Positions 24,713 through 31,917 of a stretch of 50,291 nt of DNA are shown here, in pieces. The notes beneath the pieces are model-generated. The model saw only the letters and a list, made by a program, of their open reading frames with translations, had not been told where the DNA came from and searched no databases. The position numbers were made by a program, and so were the translations under genes. Source of the DNA: a virus; the IMG/VR virus record IMGVR_UViG_3300011115_000220, positions 1 to 50,291 of that record; one strand, given 5' to 3'. The first letter of the stretch is position 1; each line of letters starts with the position of its first letter.

Positions 24713-25140
24713 TACTTGGATTCTAGGTAGCTGATAACGGCAAGCGCATCAAAGTACTTGCGTTCAAACTCCAGTGAGGATTGTCGGGCTTCACGCCACG
24801 ACTTCTCCATGTTGCGTACCTCGTTCTTGAGGCGTTCGTTCTCTTGTGCAAGTTTTCGTGCAACCTTGCCAAGTGTGAGAGTCTCGCTCTCATCATTCGC
24901 TTCGAGCGTAGCGGGTATTGTTTCGACTGGCTTATTAACATCTGTTAATACATAGTCGTTAATCTTGTAGAACCCATCATCTCTATTGATCTTGCCCTGA
25001 TCTTTAAGCTTCCACAAACACGCAGACACGCTTTGGCTTACCATGCCTGTGATCTTGACAATATCTTTAACCTTCGCACCCTTGGGCATAGTTGTTGCCA
25101 CGGCACGCAATACTCTTACATTAACTGGAATCTTTTTCAT
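24712..25140 (-). CDS. Winged-helix protein with C-terminal coiled coil
   Basis: This 142-residue protein has a wHTH in residues 8-62 (VLRAVATTMPKGAKVKDIVK, SQSVSACLWKLKDQGKINR, then the wing DDGFYKIN). A linker and a coiled coil follow (residues 93-135: GKVARKLAQENERLKNEVRN). It is likely a dimeric DNA-binding regulator. The palindrome TTAACAGATGTTAA occurs inside it, in frame, encoding LTDVNK. It overlaps the upstream gene by 20 bases. Confidence 0.7.
   Translation of the reverse strand: MKKIPVNVRVLRAVATTMPKGAKVKDIVKITGMVSQSVSACLWKLKDQGKINRDDGFYKINDYVLTDVNKPVETIPATLEANDESETLTLGKVARKLAQENERLKNEVRNMEKSWREARQSSLEFERKYFDALAVISYLESK
24935..24948. promoter_or_regulatory. TTAAC-ATCT-GTTAA palindrome inside the wHTH gene
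   Basis: A perfect copy of the palindrome family, with the ATCT centre and no Shine-Dalgarno. It is read as codons for LTDVN in the wHTH gene and is the leftmost copy found. Confidence 0.6.
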
Positions 25141-25426
25141 TTTTGCACTCTTTAAATAGATTTTTTAATTCGATGTACTCATCGTAGCTGAGATACATCA
25201 CCAATGTACCATCTCCTGTTCTTCTACCTAGCTTCTCTCCTTTCTTACGCTTGTTGATCTCACACAGCTTCAGTAAAGCTATGCGCTCCTCTACATAGTC
25301 AGGCACTTTCGTACCATGCATCAATGTATCAATCACGAATGAGTAGTTGTTTAGAACATCTATGTGATGCCACCCACCATCATCAGTCAACACTACTCTC
25401 GCTACATACGGCTTTTTAACCCTCAT
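25121..25426 (-). CDS. Hypothetical protein, probable leaderless start
   Basis: With ATG 25426 the protein has 101 residues; ATG 25432 would add two, but it lies upstream of the predicted transcription start. The sequence is a small alpha/beta-type protein (VKKPYVARVVLTDDGGWHHI), with a basic middle (INKRKKGEKLGRR) and a helical end (SYDEYIELKNLFKECKNEK). No Shine-Dalgarno is present, and the A of ATG 25426 falls exactly at the position expected for +1 of the promoter at 25461-25433. It overlaps the following wHTH gene by 20 bases. Function unknown; first gene of its transcription unit. Confidence 0.6.
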   Translation of the reverse strand: MRVKKPYVARVVLTDDGGWHHIDVLNNYSFVIDTLMHGTKVPDYVEERIALLKLCEINKRKKGEKLGRRTGDGTLVMYLSYDEYIELKNLFKECKNEKDSS

Positions 25427-25432
25427 ATCCAT

Positions 25433-25461
25433 AATATATGGAACTCTTATAGGTTTGTCAA
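25433..25461 (-). promoter_or_regulatory. Sigma-70 promoter, leftward (TTGACA-17-TATATT)
   Basis: Minus strand TTGACA (25461-25456), a 17-base spacer and TATATT (25438-25433). It would drive the regulator, nuclease and polymerase genes from 25426 down to at least 17712. Seven bases downstream of the -10 box falls the A of ATG 25426. Confidence 0.85.
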
Positions 25462-25472
25462 TAGTTTGAGAA

Positions 25473-26279
25473 TTAATTTTGTTCGGGTGTTGCGTAAATC
25501 CAATAGGTATTTGTACTCATCTTCATGCCGACCTCGGGGATGAATGTGTCAGCCTCAACCATACGCAACATAGCAACTTGTTGTTGCATGTTCTCGGGCA
25601 TCTCTCCCATACTCTGATAGGTATAGTTGAAGTCACCAAAAGTAACTTGCGTAGATTCATCAGGATTGATAAAGACATGTGTCGCCTTGCGAGATTCGTT
25701 CTTCCTACGCATGTGTTCAGTAAACATTGGCATGCCTTCTGTAACGATACGCTTAAACTTGTCTGACTGAAACTCTACACCATGAGCTTGAAGATACTGT
25801 ACTTCAGCGAATAATTCGCTTGGCTCTATTGCAACCACATCTCTAAGCTTCCATCTGAACTCATCACGCCACTCGTCATCATGGTTACTGAACCTACTAG
25901 ATGTAAGCCCTGCGATCTCGCTTGGTGCGAACGGCTTGAAGTAATCCTTGAGGAACTTACTGACCTTCTTGGGGTCATTGGTTGTTCTTGAGTAGTAGTC
26001 ATCGTTGTGCTGTGCATACTTCTCGTTGTTAATTAGTCTGCTACGCACCTCATAAACTTGTTTGCTGTTCTTGTCTAAACCGCAGTCACGCAGTGTGCCC
26101 ACGATGTTATGCACCTTCGTGTTCTTGGCAGGGAATCTGCTGTCCTCAAAGACAATCAAACTACCAAAGTTGCGAGCAGTGACAGTAATTGGAAACCTAC
26201 TGACTTGTGTGCGTCTGAAGTCTGCAATCAGTTGTGTGAAGATTGGATTCATCTCTTCGGGGTTAATTATGTTTAGCAT
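25473..26279 (-). CDS. Hypothetical protein, last gene of the MoxR-vWA unit
   Basis: This 268-residue protein has SD AAGGAG five bases before ATG 26279 and a palindrome just upstream. No recognised domain. It has an N-terminal strand-rich part (RFPITVTARNFGSLIVFEDS), a charged middle (YSRTTNDPKKVSKFLKDYF), and a C-terminal part with strands (ATHVFINPDESTQVTFGDF) and a hydrophobic end. It lies downstream of the MoxR ATPase, vWA protein and phosphoribosyltransferase and may be a partner or substrate, but that is inferred from position only. Confidence 0.6.
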   Translation of the reverse strand: MLNIINPEEMNPIFTQLIADFRRTQVSRFPITVTARNFGSLIVFEDSRFPAKNTKVHNIVGTLRDCGLDKNSKQVYEVRSRLINNEKYAQHNDDYYSRTTNDPKKVSKFLKDYFKPFAPSEIAGLTSSRFSNHDDEWRDEFRWKLRDVVAIEPSELFAEVQYLQAHGVEFQSDKFKRIVTEGMPMFTEHMRRKNESRKATHVFINPDESTQVTFGDFNYTYQSMGEMPENMQQQVAMLRMVEADTFIPEVGMKMSTNTYWIYATPEQN

Positions 26280-26291
26280 CTCTACTCCTTA

Positions 26292-26305
26292 TTAACATCT
26301 GTTAA
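26292..26305. promoter_or_regulatory. TTAAC-ATCT-GTTAA palindrome before the 268-residue gene
   Basis: Perfect palindrome with the ATCT centre (AGAT on the coding strand). Here the Shine-Dalgarno AAGGAG is separate and lies between the palindrome and ATG 26279. Confidence 0.7.
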
Positions 26306-26306
26306 T

Positions 26307-26912
26307 TTAATAATGTGCCCCGAACTCGGGGTTCTTTTGGAACTTCTCTACATACTCTGACCAACTCATCGCAAAGTCATCACATGTAAACAAACTAATA
26401 AGTTCTTTCGCACCCACATAATTGTTTTTATGTGTGCCTTGTGTCTTATCTACCAGTGCTACATAGAAGTCCGCAGTTGGTAAATTAAACGCATGCAGAA
26501 TACTTACTGATTTCTTCAGCGTATCTTGCGACCCTGCTAGGTCATCTACAAGCACTATTGGTTTGCCTGTTGCTACTCCTTCCGTAAAATTAAGTAACCC
26601 ATACACCTTGCGTGACTTCTTGACTGAGATCATTGGCGTACCCAAGATAGCTGACATAGCTAACCCAAGTGGCACACCCGCATCTTCGCAAGCACCGATC
26701 TGTATGTTCTTGTCAGGCAACTTGTTGACCAACAACTCAGCCGCCCCAATCACAAACTTCGGGTCAAACAAACATCTACGCAAATAGAACTGCCATGAGT
26801 AACCCCTGTTCGGGGCTTTCGCAGGGAGATTCCTACCATTGGGCGGTACTCGGTAGATGCCTCTGTGTTCAACCTCATTACGCAAGTACTCCCATATCAT
26901 TTGCTCGTTCAT
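26307..26912 (-). CDS. Type I phosphoribosyltransferase-like protein
   Basis: This 201-residue protein has a PRTase core: IQIGACEDAGVPLGLAMSAI (the ligand-facing strand and turn), then MISVKKSRKVYG, and the PRPP loop PIVLVDDLAGSQDTLKKS with acidic pair D123-D124. The loop differs from the usual DDxxTTGxT, since GSQDT replaces TTGGT. Such enzymes transfer a phosphoribosyl group from PRPP to a base, as orotate phosphoribosyltransferase does. A substrate cannot be named. It is preceded by a palindrome carrying its SD and lies between two genes of the MoxR-vWA unit, which is unusual for a nucleotide-salvage enzyme. Confidence 0.75.
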   Translation of the reverse strand: MNEQMIWEYLRNEVEHRGIYRVPPNGRNLPAKAPNRGYSWQFYLRRCLFDPKFVIGAAELLVNKLPDKNIQIGACEDAGVPLGLAMSAILGTPMISVKKSRKVYGLLNFTEGVATGKPIVLVDDLAGSQDTLKKSVSILHAFNLPTADFYVALVDKTQGTHKNNYVGAKELISLFTCDDFAMSWSEYVEKFQKNPEFGAHY

Positions 26913-26917
26913 ACTTA

Positions 26918-26931
26918 TTAACTCCTGTTAA
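26918..26931. promoter_or_regulatory. Start-associated palindrome with embedded RBS (PRTase gene)
   Basis: TTAACTCCTGTTAA, one of eight identical copies of a 17-mer. On the coding strand its centre reads AGGAG, nine bases before ATG 26912. Confidence 0.85.
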
Positions 26932-27765
26932 TCAGAACATTGACAGAATCTTATCGACCTCGGCTTTGACGCTCAGTCGTGTCCCATCATCCTTACGCAG
27001 ATCACCTGCAGATACACCTACAAGCGCACTCTCTAACTTCTTTCTCATTACCTCTAGCTTCGAGTCATTGGTTACATTCAACTTAGTGAGCAGTTCACAC
27101 AAGTCCACAGCGTTGTTTACCAATGAGTCCCGAAAGATTTGTTTATCTTGCCCTGCAAGTTTGTCACTCATCTTAGTTAGACAGTCGTGTAGCCTGTCCC
27201 ACGCATCTTGCATGGCATCAGACAACTTGTTATTGAAAAACTCCTCGTACTGTTGTTGCAACTCAGCCCGACCCGCCTCGTTCACATCAATGCGAAAGTC
27301 ACCTACATCGGGTACTGGCAAGAACACATACTTAAACTTGAACTTACTCTCTAGCTTTGAAGCATGTGGGTACTCCTCTGCATCAAACAGATCACCTAGT
27401 TGAAATGCTGCTGCCGTAACAAGTGTGTCGTAATCTTCCAAAAACCCTTGCACAGACTCAGCGAACTGGTTCTGGTAATCGCCTAGCGTAGCCTTGTACT
27501 CAAAGAAGTTTTTCATTGGTAGTAGGCGTGAGCCACCATCAGACCAAGGTAGCGTCTGTTCGTAATGCCAAATGCGTATTGCTGAAACAAGTTTCTGCAA
27601 CTCATCCAATCGCTGTGTTCCTGCCAATAGCTTCTTGTGATAGTTACCCGCCCTCGCCTTGGTATGCTTGGCAGAATCAATCTCATCGGATACTTTCTTA
27701 TCCATCTTGCGACCTGTCCACGCTGAGATGTTCAGGTCTACTAACATTGCACTGTTCTGTATCAT
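26932..27765 (-). CDS. Hypothetical helical protein of the MoxR-vWA unit
   Basis: This 277-residue protein starts MIQNSAMLVDLNISAWTGRK and is largely helical. It has a central part LPWSDGGSRLLPMKNFFEY and later VFLPVPDVGDFRIDV. The pattern reminds me of DUF3150-type proteins, which accompany MoxR ATPases in some phages and bacteria, but this is memory and not confirmed. The long helical second half (AELQQQYEEFFNNKLSDAMQ) may form a coiled coil. It starts in an ATGA overlap, and its C-terminus ends next to the palindrome for the PRTase gene. Confidence 0.65.
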   Translation of the reverse strand: MIQNSAMLVDLNISAWTGRKMDKKVSDEIDSAKHTKARAGNYHKKLLAGTQRLDELQKLVSAIRIWHYEQTLPWSDGGSRLLPMKNFFEYKATLGDYQNQFAESVQGFLEDYDTLVTAAAFQLGDLFDAEEYPHASKLESKFKFKYVFLPVPDVGDFRIDVNEAGRAELQQQYEEFFNNKLSDAMQDAWDRLHDCLTKMSDKLAGQDKQIFRDSLVNNAVDLCELLTKLNVTNDSKLEVMRKKLESALVGVSAGDLRKDDGTRLSVKAEVDKILSMF

Positions 27766-28004
27766 TTTGTTATCACTCCTTCTGTTGATGCATTTAATAA
27801 TTTAGCCATAGCAATGGCTTCTTCTTGTGTCATACGCCCATACTTGTTGGCGTCTGTTGGTCTTGCTTTTATAAACTTAACCGCCTCGTACCTAATAAGT
27901 ACCTCCTGTTTCCATGTAGCTATGTTGTAGTTTTGCTCGAGTATTAGCGTGACTGTGTGGTACTGACCTTTCTCAGCACGCTTGTCAAACCATTGCTTGA
28001 ACAT
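27762..28004 (-). CDS. Small hypothetical protein between vWA and helical protein
   Basis: This 80-residue protein has a variant palindrome (loop AGGT) before its ATG. It has an N-terminal strand pair (YHTVTLILEQNYNIATWKQE) and a helix (TQEEAIAMAKLLNAST). It ends in ATGA with the next gene. Not recognised. Confidence 0.6.
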   Translation of the reverse strand: MFKQWFDKRAEKGQYHTVTLILEQNYNIATWKQEVLIRYEAVKFIKARPTDANKYGRMTQEEAIAMAKLLNASTEGVITK

Positions 28005-28007
28005 TTA

Positions 28008-28021
28008 TTAACACCTGTTAA
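28008..28021. promoter_or_regulatory. Start-associated palindrome, variant loop
   Basis: TTAACACCTGTTAA, one base different from the common copy; on the coding strand the centre is AGGTG, seven bases before ATG 28004, a weaker Shine-Dalgarno. Confidence 0.75.
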
Positions 28022-29218
28022 TTAGTTGACACGAACAGTCTTACCGATCTCGGATGTCACATCGGTTGTAATACCCCACAGCGTAGGACACAACCAACCC
28101 TCACCCCATGAGCCTACATAACCATCGGTCAAGATCACTGCACACTCAGCCTTGATCTTCTTGTTGTTCATGTAGTCCACGATGCATTGTGGGTCAGTGC
28201 CTCCACCACCTCGGGGCTTAGTACTGGCTAACAAGTTATCCAGTTGGTCTTGCTCATACTTCTCATGCTGACATACTCGGGTATCCCAATACAACAAGTC
28301 GATACCCTCGGGTTTGACAGTATCGCAAATCTTCTTGACCTCACCCAAGAACTGACCGACCTCTTCGTCACCGATAGAACCTGACATGTCAATACCAATT
28401 ACGATACGACCGACTGACTCACCGATCATTGAGGGCATGTAAACATCTTGTCCAATCCATCTGCGTGATGGACGCCTCCATGTGCTCTCATCCTTATCTG
28501 CGCAGAATGATGTAACGAACTCACGCATAGCCTCACGCCAATCTACCTTGGCTTCAAGTACATCGCTGATCTCTCGGGGTACATTCGCACTCATCTTCCC
28601 TGCGAGAATCGCACCCTGACGCAATGCTTGGTCAATGTCCTTGGCAAGTGTTTCTTTCTCCTCGTTGGTCATGCCCTCGGCACTCTCCCAATCATGCTCG
28701 TCTAGTCCATTGCCTACCTCGATCACTGGCACATCCTTGCCCTCTTGATCACCGACTGTCTTGACATGAATCGTGCCACCCTTGGCTTCTTCCTTGAGCA
28801 TGCGATACACAGTACCCGCATCCAATCCCTTGTACTTGGGGTCAAGCAATGCACCATCGGGCAGAGACACAAAGTTGTTGTCACCATCCATGATCATTAA
28901 GTTGATCACATAGTCACACGCCATGTTCGCTAGCGTTGGGTTCTCTTTGTAGAGATGCTTCCATACAGTTGTATGCCTGAAAGCCTTGTGCAGATTCTCA
29001 TGCAATATCACACCCTTGCGTTTGTTAGACGCTTGCTTAGCCATGTAGTCACGACCATAGTAAGTGTTGCGACCATCGGTGCATGCGGTAGGCACATCGT
29101 CCTTCACCTCGGTGCGACCGATCATAATAATCCCTGAGTACAAGCAATACTTGGGGTCTTTCATTAAGGCAACGTGATCTTTCTGAATCAGTTGCTCGAC
29201 TGTTAGTTTTGTAGCCAT
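28022..29218 (-). CDS. vWA-domain protein with metallopeptidase-like N-terminus
   Basis: This 398-residue protein has two parts. The N-terminal region contains H73ENLH77 in GVILHENLHKAFRH, an HExxH zinc site of the kind seen in the metallopeptidase-like domain before vWA domains (DUF2201 type). Residues about 270-398 are a von Willebrand A domain with an intact MIDAS: D277-M-S-G-S281, T341 in GGGTDP and D365 in ILTDGYVG. vWA proteins encoded beside MoxR ATPases usually work with them as a chaperone-like pair. The gene starts eight bases after the AGGAG of a palindrome and follows the MoxR gene directly. Confidence 0.88.
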   Translation of the reverse strand: MATKLTVEQLIQKDHVALMKDPKYCLYSGIIMIGRTEVKDDVPTACTDGRNTYYGRDYMAKQASNKRKGVILHENLHKAFRHTTVWKHLYKENPTLANMACDYVINLMIMDGDNNFVSLPDGALLDPKYKGLDAGTVYRMLKEEAKGGTIHVKTVGDQEGKDVPVIEVGNGLDEHDWESAEGMTNEEKETLAKDIDQALRQGAILAGKMSANVPREISDVLEAKVDWREAMREFVTSFCADKDESTWRRPSRRWIGQDVYMPSMIGESVGRIVIGIDMSGSIGDEEVGQFLGEVKKICDTVKPEGIDLLYWDTRVCQHEKYEQDQLDNLLASTKPRGGGGTDPQCIVDYMNNKKIKAECAVILTDGYVGSWGEGWLCPTLWGITTDVTSEIGKTVRVN

Positions 29219-29222
29219 GTTA

Positions 29223-29236
29223 TTAACTCCTGTTAA
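29223..29236. promoter_or_regulatory. Start-associated palindrome with embedded RBS (vWA gene)
   Basis: TTAACTCCTGTTAA, identical to the common copy; AGGAG is eight bases before ATG 29218. Confidence 0.85.
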
Positions 29237-29240
29237 CTTA

Positions 29241-30350
29241 TTAAAACAACCATTGATTTTTCAACGCCCAGTCTTTGAACTCTTTGTTCATCACACAGAA
29301 CGCTTGCTTAGCTTGCGACTTCATTACACTGGTAGCAAACAATGCTTGCCACTCCATGTCCATCCGTTGCAAGTAGGTCATCCACTTGGGCAGAGAATCT
29401 TTCTCCACTCTAGTGATCGCACTAAACACCAAGATACATTTCGCAACTGTATCGGTTGGCATCTTCGTAGTAGCAGGGCTTGCCATAATCGCATCCCATG
29501 TCGGCAACTTGTCCACCACAGTAAAGAACGCTTGCATGTCACGGCTTGCGCTCTCACCGATAGTGCCTGTCAGCATAGAGATAGTCAGCGAGTCACCTAA
29601 CTCTGATCTGCGCTTTGCAATGTGACTAGCCTTCTCTAAACTTCTTGGTGTAACCACCGCACCCATGCCCGCACGAGTAGGGTTAAATATATATGGGTTA
29701 TCCTTCTGACTTGCATCTGTGTAACTTGCCAGTGCATGAGGGAACTGCTTGACCCATGCAATAACCTCGGGTGCTACATCGTTGGTGATTGCCCAATCAA
29801 TCCACTCGTCTGCATCAGGCTTGCGTACAGTTGTCATACACACACGATTGCGAGCATGCGCTTCGAGCATGTCACCCACACCATCTGTTAGTAAGTTAGT
29901 CGTACCAAACACAATCGAACCCTTGGGCAAGTAGTGGTCACCAATGCGTTGCTCTAGCATGAGAGTCAATAGCACATTCTTCACAGCCTTCATCGCCTTG
30001 CCGATCTCGTCAAGCATCACGATCACTGGCTTGCCTGTGTGCATCTTGAACCTAGCGTTAGGTGCAAACTTAGTTACCTTCATACCCTCGTCAACTAACG
30101 CACCATCGGAGATCAGTCCATTACGAACTTGAACTGTGTAGGGCAAAGCAAAGTCACCAAGATCAAGCAAGGTACAGTCGATGTATGCGATCTCATAATC
30201 GGGATACTGCCCAGCCAAGACTTTTAGCATGCTTGACTTACCAATTCCTGGCTCGCCCTGACCGATTACAGTAACATCTTTACCTACGATGCCGATGCTC
30301 TTCGCAAAGTCTTGCAATGAGACTGTGTGACCAAAATTTAAAACTGACAT
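29241..30350 (-). CDS. MoxR-family AAA+ ATPase
   Basis: This 369-residue AAA+ ATPase has Walker A GEPGIGKSS (K38), Walker B VIVMLDEIGKA (D114-E115), and FGTTNLLTDGVGDML as the sensor-1 region. This matches MoxR/RavA-type ATPases. ATG 30350 is used because the upstream extension lies in the promoter leader. MoxR proteins remodel or load partners that bear vWA domains, and the next gene is exactly such a partner. It is the first gene after the exact-consensus promoter, so it should be strongly expressed early. Confidence 0.88.
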   Translation of the reverse strand: MSVLNFGHTVSLQDFAKSIGIVGKDVTVIGQGEPGIGKSSMLKVLAGQYPDYEIAYIDCTLLDLGDFALPYTVQVRNGLISDGALVDEGMKVTKFAPNARFKMHTGKPVIVMLDEIGKAMKAVKNVLLTLMLEQRIGDHYLPKGSIVFGTTNLLTDGVGDMLEAHARNRVCMTTVRKPDADEWIDWAITNDVAPEVIAWVKQFPHALASYTDASQKDNPYIFNPTRAGMGAVVTPRSLEKASHIAKRRSELGDSLTISMLTGTIGESASRDMQAFFTVVDKLPTWDAIMASPATTKMPTDTVAKCILVFSAITRVEKDSLPKWMTYLQRMDMEWQALFATSVMKSQAKQAFCVMNKEFKDWALKNQWLF

Positions 30351-30369
30351 AGCGCACTCTTTCTGCTGA

Positions 30370-30383
30370 TTAACAGCGGTTAA
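30370..30383. promoter_or_regulatory. TTAAC-AGCG-GTTAA palindrome in the MoxR leader
   Basis: Palindrome with a different centre, about 55-60 bases downstream of the expected transcription start and 20 bases before the MoxR ATG. It carries no SD; a GAG-containing site lies after it. Confidence 0.7.
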
Positions 30384-30404
30384 TAAATTGATTCTCAGGT
30401 TCAC

Positions 30405-30431
30405 TAACAGTTGGTTACTTTACCACTGTTA
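30405..30431. promoter_or_regulatory. Inverted repeat at the start of the MoxR transcript
   Basis: TAACAGT (30405-30411) and ACTGTTA (30425-30431) form a perfect inverted repeat with a 13-base gap, directly after the -10 box and covering the expected +1. It is a candidate operator or early RNA hairpin. Confidence 0.6.
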
Positions 30432-30436
30432 TATAC

Positions 30437-30465
30437 ATTATAACCTATATCGGGTTGAATGTCAA
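30437..30465 (-). promoter_or_regulatory. Exact consensus sigma-70 promoter (TTGACA-17-TATAAT), leftward
   Basis: Minus strand TTGACA (30465-30460), a 17-base spacer, TATAAT (30442-30437). Both hexamers and the spacing are perfect. The transcript would start near 30430 and run into the MoxR and vWA genes. Confidence 0.93.
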
Positions 30466-30500
30466 GCGTTTTAAAATAAATTTGAATTGTGGATTCCCTT

Positions 30501-31379
30501 TCAAAGTGTGTTGGTAACTGCTTTGCCCGAGGGCTTGACCTCTACAATTTTGTGTATCTCCTTGGCTCGCTTGGCTACCTCAAAGATACGACTACGCAGT
30601 AGCGTTTGTGAATACTTGCAGTCATAGAACTCAACCCTGCGTTGCCATGCGTTCGGTGTACCCGCCATGATTTCAACCATATCTACCTTGGCAAGTCTGC
30701 GTTCTTCTACATGGTGTGAATCACCCAAGTAGTAACTCAAAAGATACAAGTACTCGGAATCATCACATGTCGCTATGTGGTCATACATTGCATCCGCATG
30801 CATGTTGCTCAGCTTGTTGTGATCGTAAGTACCCCAAGGACTTACCTCGACCCCTACCTCCATGCGTGTGTCATGCATAACCCATCCGTCTGACATTTTC
30901 AAGAACGCCTCACAAAAGTTGACGAACGGCATTAAAGGGGCGCGTGCTTCCTTAGCCAAGTCACGATCTACAACTCGTTGCTGTATGACGATTTCCTCTG
31001 CTGGTTCCCATCCCATGCCCTCACCTAAATACTTTAGACGCAACTCATTATTTATAGGTAGCAAGTCATCTCGGTTTTGTATCCACAGTTTCTTGTACCG
31101 CTTGAAGCATCGGAACGGACTGTGCTCATGGATAAACTCAGCAGTGGTTGGTGTTGCCCAATCACCTGACCGAATCACAATGTCACCATTGGGAAAGTAC
31201 TCTACACACTCGGTGTTGTAAAGCTTTGCAATGTAGGATTTCCCGCCATGCCCATCCTGAGAAGTGATAGTTTCCCAATCTCTTCTACGCTGACCGATGG
31301 GCTTGACCTCAACTGACCGCCCACGAATGGGCTTGGTGTTGTTGAACTTATCTTCATAGAACTTATAGCTTGAATGCAT
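30501..31379 (-). CDS. Hypothetical protein of unknown function
   Basis: This 292-residue protein starts at ATG 31379, eight bases after a palindrome AGGAG. The N-terminal half is strand-rich and basic (IRGRSVEVKPIGQRRRDWET, then YIAKLYNTECVEYFPNGDIV). The C-terminal half is helical and charged (EERRLAKVDMVEIMAG). No catalytic motif is obvious. It ends 36 bases upstream of the MoxR promoter -35 box and is the last gene of the upstream small-gene unit. Confidence 0.65.
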   Translation of the reverse strand: MHSSYKFYEDKFNNTKPIRGRSVEVKPIGQRRRDWETITSQDGHGGKSYIAKLYNTECVEYFPNGDIVIRSGDWATPTTAEFIHEHSPFRCFKRYKKLWIQNRDDLLPINNELRLKYLGEGMGWEPAEEIVIQQRVVDRDLAKEARAPLMPFVNFCEAFLKMSDGWVMHDTRMEVGVEVSPWGTYDHNKLSNMHADAMYDHIATCDDSEYLYLLSYYLGDSHHVEERRLAKVDMVEIMAGTPNAWQRRVEFYDCKYSQTLLRSRIFEVAKRAKEIHKIVEVKPSGKAVTNTL

Positions 31380-31383
31380 TTTA

Positions 31384-31397
31384 TTAACTCCTGTTAA
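31384..31397. promoter_or_regulatory. Start-associated palindrome with embedded RBS (292-residue gene)
   Basis: TTAACTCCTGTTAA, common copy; AGGAG is eight bases before ATG 31379. Confidence 0.85.
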
Positions 31398-31398
31398 T

Positions 31399-31899
31399 TT
31401 AATTGTCGAACCAAAATACAAAACGGAACTCATTGGCTTGGGTCATATCGCCTATGCCTGACACACCACACATCTCTTGCAAGAACTGAAGCACTGCATA
31501 GTTCTTATCTGCCTTCAAAGTGTTTTGGTGATACTCGGTCATGGGCTCTTCTTCCCCACTCTCTAGGGCTTCAACGCCATAGTAGTCATCAGCAAAGTCG
31601 GAGGCACTCAGCCACGAATGGCTATGCCCATCACCCTCCCATGCATTAGCGAACATCTGCACCATCTCGCTCACATCATCGGGCAACCCTTGCGGGTCAC
31701 GCCCATCACCACGCACACTCGCAAGTCGGGCAAAGAACTGGTAGTTGCGACCATTGACTACATAGAACATGTGCCCGAAGTTAGGCTTGTCATGCCCCCA
31801 AAACGCCTTGGAATGAATGGCATGGTCAAGGTTGCCCATGTACGCCCAATTACCCGAGGGCATCTTGCGCTCTATAAATGTATGAATATCTGCGCCCAT
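31399..31899 (-). CDS. Hypothetical protein, MGADIH-type phage family
   Basis: This 166-residue protein starts at ATG 31899 after a palindrome RBS. It opens MGADIHTFIERKMPSGNW and has NYQFFARLASVRGDG, GLPDDVSEMV and HSHSWLSASDF. This order (MGxDIH start, R-N-Y-x-F-A-x-L-A-x-VRG, GLP-D-S and HSHSWL) matches, from memory, a widespread phage family of unknown function. The conserved Asp/His residues could bind metal. No role is assigned. Confidence 0.65.
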   Translation of the reverse strand: MGADIHTFIERKMPSGNWAYMGNLDHAIHSKAFWGHDKPNFGHMFYVVNGRNYQFFARLASVRGDGRDPQGLPDDVSEMVQMFANAWEGDGHSHSWLSASDFADDYYGVEALESGEEEPMTEYHQNTLKADKNYAVLQFLQEMCGVSGIGDMTQANEFRFVFWFDN

Positions 31900-31903
31900 G
31901 TTA

Positions 31904-31917
31904 TTAACTCCTGTTAA
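31904..31917. promoter_or_regulatory. Start-associated palindrome with embedded RBS (MGADIH gene)
   Basis: TTAACTCCTGTTAA, common copy; AGGAG is eight bases before ATG 31899. The right arm contains the stop codon of the upstream gene. Confidence 0.85.
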
